Assembly: GCF_013131805.1 (NCBI RefSeq)
Contig: NZ_JABJRC010000004.1
Coordinates: forward strand, 186,001 to 250,000
Length of the DNA: 64,000 nt
Source of the DNA: Kribbella sandramycini
GTDB lineage: Bacteria > Actinomycetota > Actinomycetes > Propionibacteriales > Kribbellaceae
Direction: 5' to 3'
Part shown: positions 52,652 to 59,334 of the stretch, piece after piece
How the letters are laid out: each line of letters starts with the position of its first letter
How positions within the stretch are numbered: position 1 is the stretch's first letter
Notes under the pieces: generated by a model
Database searches by the model: none
What the model saw: the letters and a program-made list of their open reading frames with translations, nothing else
What the model was told of the DNA's origin: nothing
Position numbers and translations under genes: made by a program

Positions 52652-53724
52652 ACCTTGTCGCGCAGCTGGTTCGCTTCCGCGTCGGTGAGGGTCCGATCGA
52701 CCGGCCGGAGGACCAGCCTGACCAGCAGGTTTCGCTGTCCGGGGATGAGCTGGAGCCGTTGCCGGGCGGCCGGTGGGAGTTCGTCGTACGTCGTCTCGCC
52801 CAGCACGTCGAGCGATTCGGCGGCGTCCGCGTCCGGGCCGAGCGCGTCGCGCACCTTGTCGCCGAGCACCTCGGGTGACACGTCCGCGGTCGCGCCGACG
52901 ACGACCGACAGATCCCGGCGGACCGGCGGCATCGTCGACACCGGGCGGTACGGCGCCAGGTCGAGCATCTGCTCGGCCACCCGCGGATCGCTCGACCGGA
53001 GCAGCCGGATATCGCGGATGCCTTTCCGCAGCATCAGCAGCCGGTCCAGGCCCGGGCCCATGGCGAGACCGGTCCAGCTCTCGTCCAGACCGGCCTTGCG
53101 CAGGATGTGCGGCGCGGCGACACCGCATTCGCCGATCTCGATCCACTCGTCGTCGAGGAGAACGTCGATCTGACGGCCGTGGATCGTGTAGGGGTGCACC
53201 GCGGGCACGGTCCGATAGGTTTGGCCGGGCAGCACGGTCTCGACCAGGCGCTCGATCATCTCCACCAGCTCCGGCTCGCCGAGGGTGACGTTACGGCTGA
53301 TGCGCCACAGGTCGAGCTGATGCGGTGTACCGGTGTGCTGCCAGTCGACGGAGTCCCGGCGGTAGCAAATGCCGGCACAGATCAGCAGCACGTCGGAGGC
53401 TTCCGCGGTGGCCAGCTCGCGCAGCGCCGGCGGGACCATTGCCGACGTGTGACTGCGCAGGACCTCGGTCGCGGAGGCATAGCGGGTGTAGCGGGCCTCC
53501 CGGGTGACCGCGCCGGCGGCGTACCCGAGGTTGTCGTAGTTGTCCGCGAGCAGGACGACGGGGTGGTCGCGGCGGGTCCAGATCTCGGTGTAGGGCCAGG
53601 CGCGGCCGAGCGTCGTCCGGATCGAGTCGACGATCAGCTGGATGGCGTGCGGGCCCTGGGCCGGATCCGCCAGGTCGCGCAGGGACAGAGCGGCGTGCAG
53701 TTCCTCGAGAGTGAGGGCAGACAT
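52606..53724 (-). CDS. srmL: Free-standing PheS-related class II ligase (SrmL-like)
   Basis: The 372-residue protein has the class II synthetase core of phenylalanyl-tRNA synthetase alpha subunits: TEVLRSHTSAMVPPALREL, motif 2 ICYRRDSVDWQHTGTPHQLD and motif 3 LAMGPGLDRLLMLRKGIRDI with the ATP-binding Arg. The end (VRRDLSVVVGATADV to LVRLVLRPVDRTLTDAEANQ) looks like the anticodon-binding FDX-ACB domain, giving the single-chain layout of mitochondrial PheRS. I recall NCBI naming such proteins PheS-related mystery ligase SrmL. It lacks a PheT partner nearby, so it is not the housekeeping enzyme. Substrate unknown. Confidence 0.75.
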   Translation of the reverse strand: MSALTLEELHAALSLRDLADPAQGPHAIQLIVDSIRTTLGRAWPYTEIWTRRDHPVVLLADNYDNLGYAAGAVTREARYTRYASATEVLRSHTSAMVPPALRELATAEASDVLLICAGICYRRDSVDWQHTGTPHQLDLWRISRNVTLGEPELVEMIERLVETVLPGQTYRTVPAVHPYTIHGRQIDVLLDDEWIEIGECGVAAPHILRKAGLDESWTGLAMGPGLDRLLMLRKGIRDIRLLRSSDPRVAEQMLDLAPYRPVSTMPPVRRDLSVVVGATADVSPEVLGDKVRDALGPDADAAESLDVLGETTYDELPPAARQRLQLIPGQRNLLVRLVLRPVDRTLTDAEANQLRDKVYRALHEGPVLELIG

Positions 53725-53883
53725 GGGTGTCTCCAGAAGGTGAGGGTCTCGACGGGGGGCTTCACACCCCGGTCGGCCACGGTCACCTCAGGAGAGAGCG
53801 CAGCAGCAGCTCACCCCGTCGGCACCGTCGTGCCGGCCGGGGCGGGGAAATCGCCGCCCGTGCTGCCTCATGGGGAAAGTGTA
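53724..53883 (-). promoter_or_regulatory. Promoter and possible translational attenuator of the PheS-related gene
   Basis: After the -10 box TACACT (53883-53878) and the uORF, the RNA can pair TCTCC (53795-53791) with the ribosome-binding GGAGA (53734-53730) and GGTGA (53787-53783) with TCACC (53743-53739). The ligase start site would then be hidden. A ribosome paused on the Cys codons would cover the anti-SD strand and free the start. Confidence 0.45.
53788..53871 (-). CDS. Possible leaderless 27-residue uORF with Cys-Cys-Cys
   Basis: A TACACT -10 box at 53883-53878 places the transcript start on or next to the ATG at 53871, so the ORF would be leaderless. It encodes 27 residues ending GVSCCCALS and stops 64 bases before the ligase gene. 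Mycobacterial cysteine-responsive uORFs are likewise leaderless and end in Cys runs. A different frame reads Leu-rich (GELLLRSLLR) but begins upstream of the -10 box. Confidence 0.45.
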   Translation of the reverse strand: MRQHGRRFPRPGRHDGADGVSCCCALS

Positions 53884-53911
53884 CTGACTCCGGTGTCGTC
53901 GTGGTGCGACG

Positions 53912-54955
53912 ATGGGCCGCATGCGATGGATCGACACGTTGGAGGGGGCGGCCGCCGAGAAGTTGCCGGAGGCCGTACATCGTTACTACCGCCAGGGCTC
54001 GGCCGGGGGGATCAGCGTCGCGGAGGCGGTGTCGGCCTGGTCGGCGTACCGGTTCCGGCCGCGCGTCCTGCAGGACGTCTCGGCGATCGACCTGCGGACG
54101 ACGGTCCTCGGCACCCCGGTGGACACACCGGTGCTGGTCGCGCCCTCGACCCTGCAGCGGCTCGCGGACCCGGACGGCGAGCTCGCGATGGCCGCCGGGG
54201 TCAAGGCAGCCGGGTCACTGCTCGGCGTCTCGAGCAACGCGGGGACGACGTTCGCCGAGCTCGGCGCGACCGGCGTGCCGTGGTGGCTGCAGATCTACAT
54301 CGTCCGGAACCGCTCGATCACCGAGCAGATGCTGGACGCCGCGGTCGCCGGCGGCGCCAAGGCGATCGTGCTCACCGTGGACACCCCGGTGGTCGGCCGC
54401 AAGGAGGACGAGGGGCCGGTCGTCTGGTCGTACGTCCAGCCGGGGCAGCTGCGGATCAACGTGCCCAAGGGCGATTGGTCCGACGACGACCTGGACAAGG
54501 CCGACGACCTCACTCCCGACGTGATCGGCCGGCTCCACGAGCGCACCGGCCTCCCGGTCGTGGTCAAGGGCGTCCTGCGCGGTGACGACGCGAAGCGGAT
54601 CGCCGACGCGGGCGCGGCCGGCGTCATCGTCTCCAACCACGGCGGCCGCCAGCTCGACGGCTCCGTGTCCACCGCGCACGCGCTCCCGGAGATCGCCGAG
54701 GCGCTGGCCGGCACCAGCACCGAGCTCTACGTCGACGGCGGTATCCGGCGCGGTGAACACATCCTCGCCGCGCTCGCTCTGGGCGCCCGCGCCGTGTTCC
54801 TCGGCCGACCCGCGCTCTGGGCCCTGGCCGCCGAGGGCGCGCCGGGGGTGACCCGCATGCTGACCGATCTCACCGAAGAGCTCGAACACACCCTTCAACT
54901 GGTCGGAGTCCCACGGCCCGTTGACCTGACGCCCGACCTCGTCGTCCGCCCCTAG
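53912..54955 (+). CDS. FMN-dependent alpha-hydroxy-acid oxidase
   Basis: The 347-residue TIM-barrel enzyme (ATG 53912; ATG 53921 is possible) has the catalytic VSNHGGRQLDG with active-site His and Arg, the FMN phosphate site VDGGIRRG and the conserved LTVDTPVVGRKEDE region. The family oxidises L-lactate, glycolate, mandelate and similar acids; substrate is not predictable here. It is divergent from the PheS-related gene and ends just before a strong terminator. Confidence 0.9.
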   Translation: MGRMRWIDTLEGAAAEKLPEAVHRYYRQGSAGGISVAEAVSAWSAYRFRPRVLQDVSAIDLRTTVLGTPVDTPVLVAPSTLQRLADPDGELAMAAGVKAAGSLLGVSSNAGTTFAELGATGVPWWLQIYIVRNRSITEQMLDAAVAGGAKAIVLTVDTPVVGRKEDEGPVVWSYVQPGQLRINVPKGDWSDDDLDKADDLTPDVIGRLHERTGLPVVVKGVLRGDDAKRIADAGAAGVIVSNHGGRQLDGSVSTAHALPEIAEALAGTSTELYVDGGIRRGEHILAALALGARAVFLGRPALWALAAEGAPGVTRMLTDLTEELEHTLQLVGVPRPVDLTPDLVVRP

Positions 54956-54963
54956 AACGAGCA

Positions 54964-54991
54964 AAGGCCCCGGGAAGAATCCCGGGGCCTT
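54964..54991. terminator. Bidirectional terminator between the oxidase gene and rplA
   Basis: A perfect 12-bp stem AAGGCCCCGGGA/TCCCGGGGCCTT with an AGAA loop lies nine bases past the oxidase stop and 19 bases past the rplA stop on the other strand. It can serve both convergent transcripts. Confidence 0.85.
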
Positions 54992-55010
54992 GCCGAAGCC
55001 GATACCTGGA

Positions 55011-55733
55011 TCAGGCGTCCGCGTTCTCCTCGAGGAGGTTGCGGGTGGCGTTGGGGTCCACCTGGACGCCGGGGCCCATGGTGGTCGAGAAGACCGTCTT
55101 CTTGATGTAGCGGCCCTTGGAGCTGGCCGGCTTCAGCCGGAGGATCTCCTCGAGTGCGGCGCTGTAGTTCTCCACCAGCTGGGCCTCGTCGAAGGACGCC
55201 TTGCCGATGATGAAGTGCAGGTTCGCGTGCCGGTCGACCCGGAACTCGATCTTGCCGCCCTTGATGTCGGTGACCGCCTTGGTGACATCGGGGGTGACGG
55301 TGCCGGTCTTCGGGTTCGGCATCAGACCACGCGGGCCGAGGACGCGGCCGAGCCGGCCGACCTTGCCCATCAGGTCAGGGGTGGCGACGACGGCGTCGAA
55401 ATCCAGCCAGCCGTCGGTCACCTTCTTGATCAGGTCGTCGTCACCGACGTAGTCGGCGCCGGCGGCCTTGGCGGCCTCGGCCTTCTCACCGGTGGCAAAG
55501 ACGAGGACCCGTGCCGTCTTGCCGGTGCCGTGCGGAAGGTTGACGGTGCCGCGCACCATCTGGTCGGCCTTACGGGGGTCGACCCCGAGGCGCATCGCGA
55601 CGTCCACGGTCGAGTTCAGCTTCTTGCCGGCCGCGGCCTCCTTGGCCAGCCGAACCGCCTCGAGCGGGGAGTACAGGTGATCGAAGTCGATCTTTTCCGC
55701 GATTGCGCGGTAAGACTTGCTGCGCTGTGCCAT
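55011..55733 (-). CDS. rplA: 50S ribosomal protein L1
   Basis: ATG 55733 gives 240 residues. The L1 stalk protein shows GRVLGPRGLMPNPKTGTVTP and the FRVDRHANLHFIIGKASF segment. In many bacteria L1 represses the rplKA mRNA. It is 83 bases after rplK. Confidence 0.97.
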   Translation of the reverse strand: MAQRSKSYRAIAEKIDFDHLYSPLEAVRLAKEAAAGKKLNSTVDVAMRLGVDPRKADQMVRGTVNLPHGTGKTARVLVFATGEKAEAAKAAGADYVGDDDLIKKVTDGWLDFDAVVATPDLMGKVGRLGRVLGPRGLMPNPKTGTVTPDVTKAVTDIKGGKIEFRVDRHANLHFIIGKASFDEAQLVENYSAALEEILRLKPASSKGRYIKKTVFSTTMGPGVQVDPNATRNLLEENADA

Positions 55734-55816
55734 GACTGGTTCCTCTCTGGGGTGTGGTCTCCGGGCGGCGCTACGCCCTGCCACGACTACTGGTGGTGCT
55801 GGTGCTGCCGGGGCGC

Positions 55817-56248
55817 TCAGGCCTCGACGGTCACGCCCATGGAGCGGGCGGTGCCCTCGATGATCTTCATCGCGGCGTCGATGTCCCGGGCGTTCAGGTC
55901 CGGCATCTTGGTGGTGGCGATCTCGCGGACCTGGTCCTTGGTGATCTTGCCGACCTTGTCCTTGTGCGGGACGGCCGAGCCCTTCTGCAGACCCGCGGCC
56001 TTCTTGATCATCTCCGGCGCCGGCGGCGTCTTGGTGACGAACGTGAAGGAGCGGTCTTCGTAGATGGTGATCTCGACCGGCACGACGTTGCCGCGCATGG
56101 ACTCCGTCTGGGCGTTGTACGCCTTGCAGAACTCCATGATGTTGACGCCGTGCGGACCGAGCGCGGTACCGACCGGCGGGGCCGGCGTCGCTGCGCCGGC
56201 CTGGAGCTGCACCTTGACCAGGGCAGCGATCTTCTTCTTGGGAGGCAT
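55817..56248 (-). CDS. rplK: 50S ribosomal protein L11
   Basis: The 143-residue L11 has the proline-rich start (AALVKVQLQAGAATPAPPVG, GTALGPHGVNIMEFCKAYN) and the rRNA-binding C-terminal domain. The N-terminal region is where thiostrepton-resistance changes occur elsewhere. It follows nusG after nine bases. Confidence 0.97.
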   Translation of the reverse strand: MPPKKKIAALVKVQLQAGAATPAPPVGTALGPHGVNIMEFCKAYNAQTESMRGNVVPVEITIYEDRSFTFVTKTPPAPEMIKKAAGLQKGSAVPHKDKVGKITKDQVREIATTKMPDLNARDIDAAMKIIEGTARSMGVTVEA

Positions 56249-56257
56249 TTCGGGTCC

Positions 56258-57352
56258 TTAGACTTTCTGGATCTGGTTGAAGCTGAGTTCCACCGGGGTC
56301 TCCCGGCCGAAGATCTCCACCAGCGCCTTGATCCGCTGTGCGTCGGCGTTGATCTCCGTGATCGTGGCGTGCAGGGTCGCGAACGGCCCGTCCACCACCA
56401 TGACCGAGTCGCCGACCCCGAAGTCGGCCACCTCGACCTTTTTCTTCGCCGCCGTCTTGGCGGGAGCGGCGCCGGCTTCGGCTGCCGCCGCCTCGGCCGC
56501 CGCAACGACGGCCGGGGCAAGCATCTTCTCGACCTCTTCGAGGCTGAGCGGGACCGGCTTCTGGCTGTTCCCGACGAAACCGGTCACCGACGGCGTGTGC
56601 CGCACGGTCGACCAGGACTCGTCGGTGAGGTCCATCCGGACCAGCACGTAGCCGGGGAGGACGGTGCGCTTGACCATCTTGCGCTGACCGTTCTTGATCT
56701 CGGCGACCTCTTCGGTCGGCACGATGATCTCGAAGATGTAGTCCTCCATGTTCAGGGAGTTGATCCGGTTCTCCAGGTTGCCCTTGACCCGGTTCTCCAT
56801 CCCTGAGTACGTGTGCACGACGTACCAGTCGCCGAACTGCGAGCGCAGCCGGCCACGCAGCTCCTCGAGCGGGTCCACCGGCTCGGCCGGCTCCACGTCC
56901 TCGTCCTCGTCGTCGTCCTCGTCGTCGTCCGCGGTGTCCTCGTCCGCGCTGGAGAAGACCACCTCGTCGACCGCGGCCGCGGCCACGGCGGTCTCGGCGA
57001 CCGGCTCCTCGGCGGCGTCGTCGACGTCGTCCTGGGTCACGACCTCGGCGGCCTCGGCCTCGTCCGCCGCGGCGACCACGACGACCGGCTCGTCGTCGGA
57101 GTCGTCGGCGTCGGCCGGGCCCTCCTCGGCCTCGTCGTCGGCGACGTACTCCGGCTCCTCGGCGTCCAGATCGACGTCGTCATCGTCGTCGTCGACATCG
57201 AGATCCGCGAACGGGTCGTCGTCATCGTCGTCGTCGCCGTACAGGTCGTCGGTGTCGTTCTCGTCGAACTCGAGGTCGGAGTCGGATACGTCGAACTCGT
57301 CCTCGTTGTCGAGGATCTCGTCGTCGCGCTCGGACACGTCGTACTCCGTCAT
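56258..57352 (-). CDS. nusG: Transcription factor NusG with long acidic extension
   Basis: The 364-residue NusG has about 165 N-terminal residues dominated by Asp, Glu, Val and Ala, including DDDDDD runs. The NGN domain follows (WYVVHTYSGMENRVKGNLEN, LPGYVLVRMDL, VTGFVGNSQKPVPLS). An Ala-rich insert (about 30 residues) separates it from the KOW domain (VGDSVMVVDGPFATLHATIT). NusG binds RNA polymerase and couples it to S10. E. coli NusG has 181 residues, so half of this protein is extra. Confidence 0.95.
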   Translation of the reverse strand: MTEYDVSERDDEILDNEDEFDVSDSDLEFDENDTDDLYGDDDDDDDPFADLDVDDDDDDVDLDAEEPEYVADDEAEEGPADADDSDDEPVVVVAAADEAEAAEVVTQDDVDDAAEEPVAETAVAAAAVDEVVFSSADEDTADDDEDDDEDEDVEPAEPVDPLEELRGRLRSQFGDWYVVHTYSGMENRVKGNLENRINSLNMEDYIFEIIVPTEEVAEIKNGQRKMVKRTVLPGYVLVRMDLTDESWSTVRHTPSVTGFVGNSQKPVPLSLEEVEKMLAPAVVAAAEAAAAEAGAAPAKTAAKKKVEVADFGVGDSVMVVDGPFATLHATITEINADAQRIKALVEIFGRETPVELSFNQIQKV

Positions 57353-57431
57353 CTGTGCATCGGGGTTCTGGTCTGGCAGTTGACCGGGCCGGGACCCGGG
57401 ACCGTCGTTCGTGGGCGGCGAGGGCCTCGGC

Positions 57432-57674
57432 TCAGCCGAAGACCTTGAGGATCGCCCAGCCGAAAGCGAGGTCGAGAAGCGAGACGATCGCGATGACGAA
57501 CACCACGAAGGTCAGAACCACCACGAAGTAGGTGGACAGCTGCTTGCGGGTGGGCCAGACGACCTTGCGGAGCTCGGCGACCACCTGGCGGTAGAAACGC
57601 AGCAGGCCTCTGCCCTGCTTGCCTTCCGCAGGCTTGCCGGCGCCGGACGGTGCCGGGGTGCGCGTCTCCGTCAC
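57432..57674 (-). CDS. secE: Protein translocase subunit SecE
   Basis: The 80-residue SecE has a charged start, the amphipathic helix (FYRQVVAELRKVVWPTRKQL) that is the family signature, and one membrane helix (YFVVVLTFVVFVIAIVSLLD). It clamps SecY. It is 79 bases from nusG. Confidence 0.96.
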   Translation of the reverse strand: MTETRTPAPSGAGKPAEGKQGRGLLRFYRQVVAELRKVVWPTRKQLSTYFVVVLTFVVFVIAIVSLLDLAFGWAILKVFG

Positions 57675-57729
57675 GACCTACCTCTTTCGCTAGCGGCGGC
57701 CTGACCGGCCCTGCGCCGGTCAGGATTTG

Positions 57730-57802
57730 CAGGGCACGAGGGACTTGAACCCCCAACCTTCGGTTTTGGAGACCGATGCTCTGCCAGTTGAGCTAGTGCC
57801 CT
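57730..57802 (-). tRNA. tRNA-Trp (CCA)
   Basis: The 73-base cloverleaf has the acceptor stem AGGGCAC/GTGCCCT, D arm with GCTC/GAGC, anticodon stem CGGT/ACCG around loop CTCCAAA (anticodon CCA, Trp), T loop TTCAAGT and discriminator G. The 3' CCA is not encoded. The order tRNA-Trp-secE-nusG-rplK-rplA is typical of many bacteria. Confidence 0.95.
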
Positions 57803-58104
57803 CTGCAATCCATCCGGACGCCGCACAGGACCTGATCTCGGGCATGCCGAGTCAGGGCCATCAACGCCCGGACTAGAAGAGTGTACGGGTTCGGAGCCAC
57901 CTGGTCGAACTCGGCCTGTCGCGCCGCGATCGATCCGGCTCCTGCCCGTACCGCCTCCGTCACCGGACGCCGTACCGCGACCAGAACCATACAGCCTGCA
58001 CGTCGACCTAACGGACCGCACCCCCTGCGTGTTCCCCGGATCACATCGGTCCGCCTTCCGATATCCCGGCGCGGCCCCGGCCGGCCCGGTGCCAGGATGG
58101 CGTC
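57803..58104. other. Intergenic region between tRNA-Trp and the aminotransferase
   Basis: This 302-base region holds the candidate tRNA promoter at 57880-57909 and, at its right end, AGGATGG upstream of the aminotransferase ATG. Long antisense frames cross it, but none looks like a gene. I see nothing else in it. Confidence 0.5.
57880..57909 (-). promoter_or_regulatory. Candidate promoter of tRNA-Trp-secE-nusG
   Basis: TACACT (57885-57880) is a good -10 box; the -35 region (TTCGAC, 57909-57904, spacing 18) is weak. It lies about 80 bases before the tRNA. Confidence 0.4.
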
Positions 58105-59298
58105 ATGAGCTCCCGGATCTCGGCGCGGATCGGCGCCATCAGCGAATCGGCCACCCTCGCGGTCGACAGCAAGGCGAAGGCCCTCAAGGCCGCCGGCCGC
58201 CCGGTGATCGGCTTCGGCGCCGGGGAGCCGGACTTCCCGACGCCTGACTACATCGTCGAGGCCGCCGTCGCCGCCGCGCGGGATCCGAAGAACCACCGCT
58301 ACAGCCCGGCGGGCGGTCTGCCCGAGCTCAAGCAGGCCGTCGTCGACAAGACCAAGCGCGACTCCGGCTACGAGATCGAGGCCGCGCAGGTCCTGGTCAC
58401 CAACGGCGGTAAGCACGCGGTCTACAACGCGTTCGCGACGCTGCTCGACCCGGGTGACGAGGTGCTGCTCCCGGCGCCGTACTGGACGACGTACCCGGAG
58501 GCGATCCAGCTGGCCGGCGGTGTCCCGGTGGAGGTGCTCGCCGATGAGTCGCAGGGCTATCTGGTCACGGTCGAGCAACTGGAGGCCGCCCGGACGCCGA
58601 AGACCAAGGCGCTGCTGTTCTGCTCGCCGTCCAACCCGACCGGCGCGGTCGACAGCCCGCAGTCGATCGAGGCGATCGGCCGGTGGGCGCTGGAACACGA
58701 CATCTGGGTGATCACCGACGAGATCTACGAGCACCTGACGTACGACGGCGTCGCGTTCACCTCGCTGCCGGTCGCCGTACCCGAGCTCGCCGATCGCACC
58801 GTCGTCCTGAACGGCGTCGCCAAGACCTACGCGATGACCGGCTGGCGGGTCGGCTGGATGATCGGCCCGAAGGACGTCATCAAGGCCGCCACCAACCTGC
58901 AGTCGCACCAGACGTCGAACGTCGCGAATATCGCCCAGCGGGCCGCCATCGCGGCGCTGACCAACGATCTCAGCGCGGTCGAGGAGATGAAGGTCGCGTT
59001 CGACCGGCGGCGCCGCGCGATGGTCCGCCTGCTGAACGAGATCCCCGGCATCGAGTGCCCGACGCCGACCGGCGCCTTCTACGCCTACCCATCCGTGAAG
59101 GGTCTGCTCGGTCGCGAGATCGCCGGCCGGACGCCGACGACGTCCGCCGAGCTGGCCGAGATCATCCTGGACGAGGCTGAGGTCGCTGTGGTGCCGGGTG
59201 AGGCGTTCGGCGCGCCCGGCTACCTGCGGATGTCGTACGCCCTCGGCGACGACGATCTGGCCGAGGGCATCGGCCGGATCGCCAAATTGCTCAGCTGA
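58105..59298 (+). CDS. aspC: Class I aspartate aminotransferase
   Basis: The 397-residue fold-type I PLP enzyme has FGAGEPDFPTPDYI, the NPTG motif (FCSPSNPTGAVDS), the PLP lysine in NGVAKTYAMTGWRVGW and the substrate-binding Arg near YLRMSYALGDDDL. It transfers amino groups between aspartate and 2-oxoglutarate. In many actinobacteria an aspartate aminotransferase lies next to secE-nusG, so the position is conserved. Confidence 0.93.
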   Translation: MSSRISARIGAISESATLAVDSKAKALKAAGRPVIGFGAGEPDFPTPDYIVEAAVAAARDPKNHRYSPAGGLPELKQAVVDKTKRDSGYEIEAAQVLVTNGGKHAVYNAFATLLDPGDEVLLPAPYWTTYPEAIQLAGGVPVEVLADESQGYLVTVEQLEAARTPKTKALLFCSPSNPTGAVDSPQSIEAIGRWALEHDIWVITDEIYEHLTYDGVAFTSLPVAVPELADRTVVLNGVAKTYAMTGWRVGWMIGPKDVIKAATNLQSHQTSNVANIAQRAAIAALTNDLSAVEEMKVAFDRRRRAMVRLLNEIPGIECPTPTGAFYAYPSVKGLLGREIAGRTPTTSAELAEIILDEAEVAVVPGEAFGAPGYLRMSYALGDDDLAEGIGRIAKLLS

Positions 59299-59334
59299 TG
59301 TGACAAGACGCGGCAGTGACCGCGTCCAGAGGTC

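Noticed and set aside
53738..53795. T-box riboswitch upstream of the PheS-related gene
   Set aside because: The diagnostic T-box antiterminator sequence is not present; GGTGACCGTGG only loosely resembles it.
53783..53980. 65-codon minus-strand frame ending GELLLRSLLR as a leucine leader peptide
   Set aside because: Its start lies upstream of the best -10 box, inside the oxidase gene; the Cys-rich frame starting at the predicted transcript start fits better.
57793..58908. 371-codon minus-strand ORF over tRNA-Trp and the aminotransferase gene
   Set aside because: It overlaps the tRNA and is antisense to aspC; no homology features are seen.
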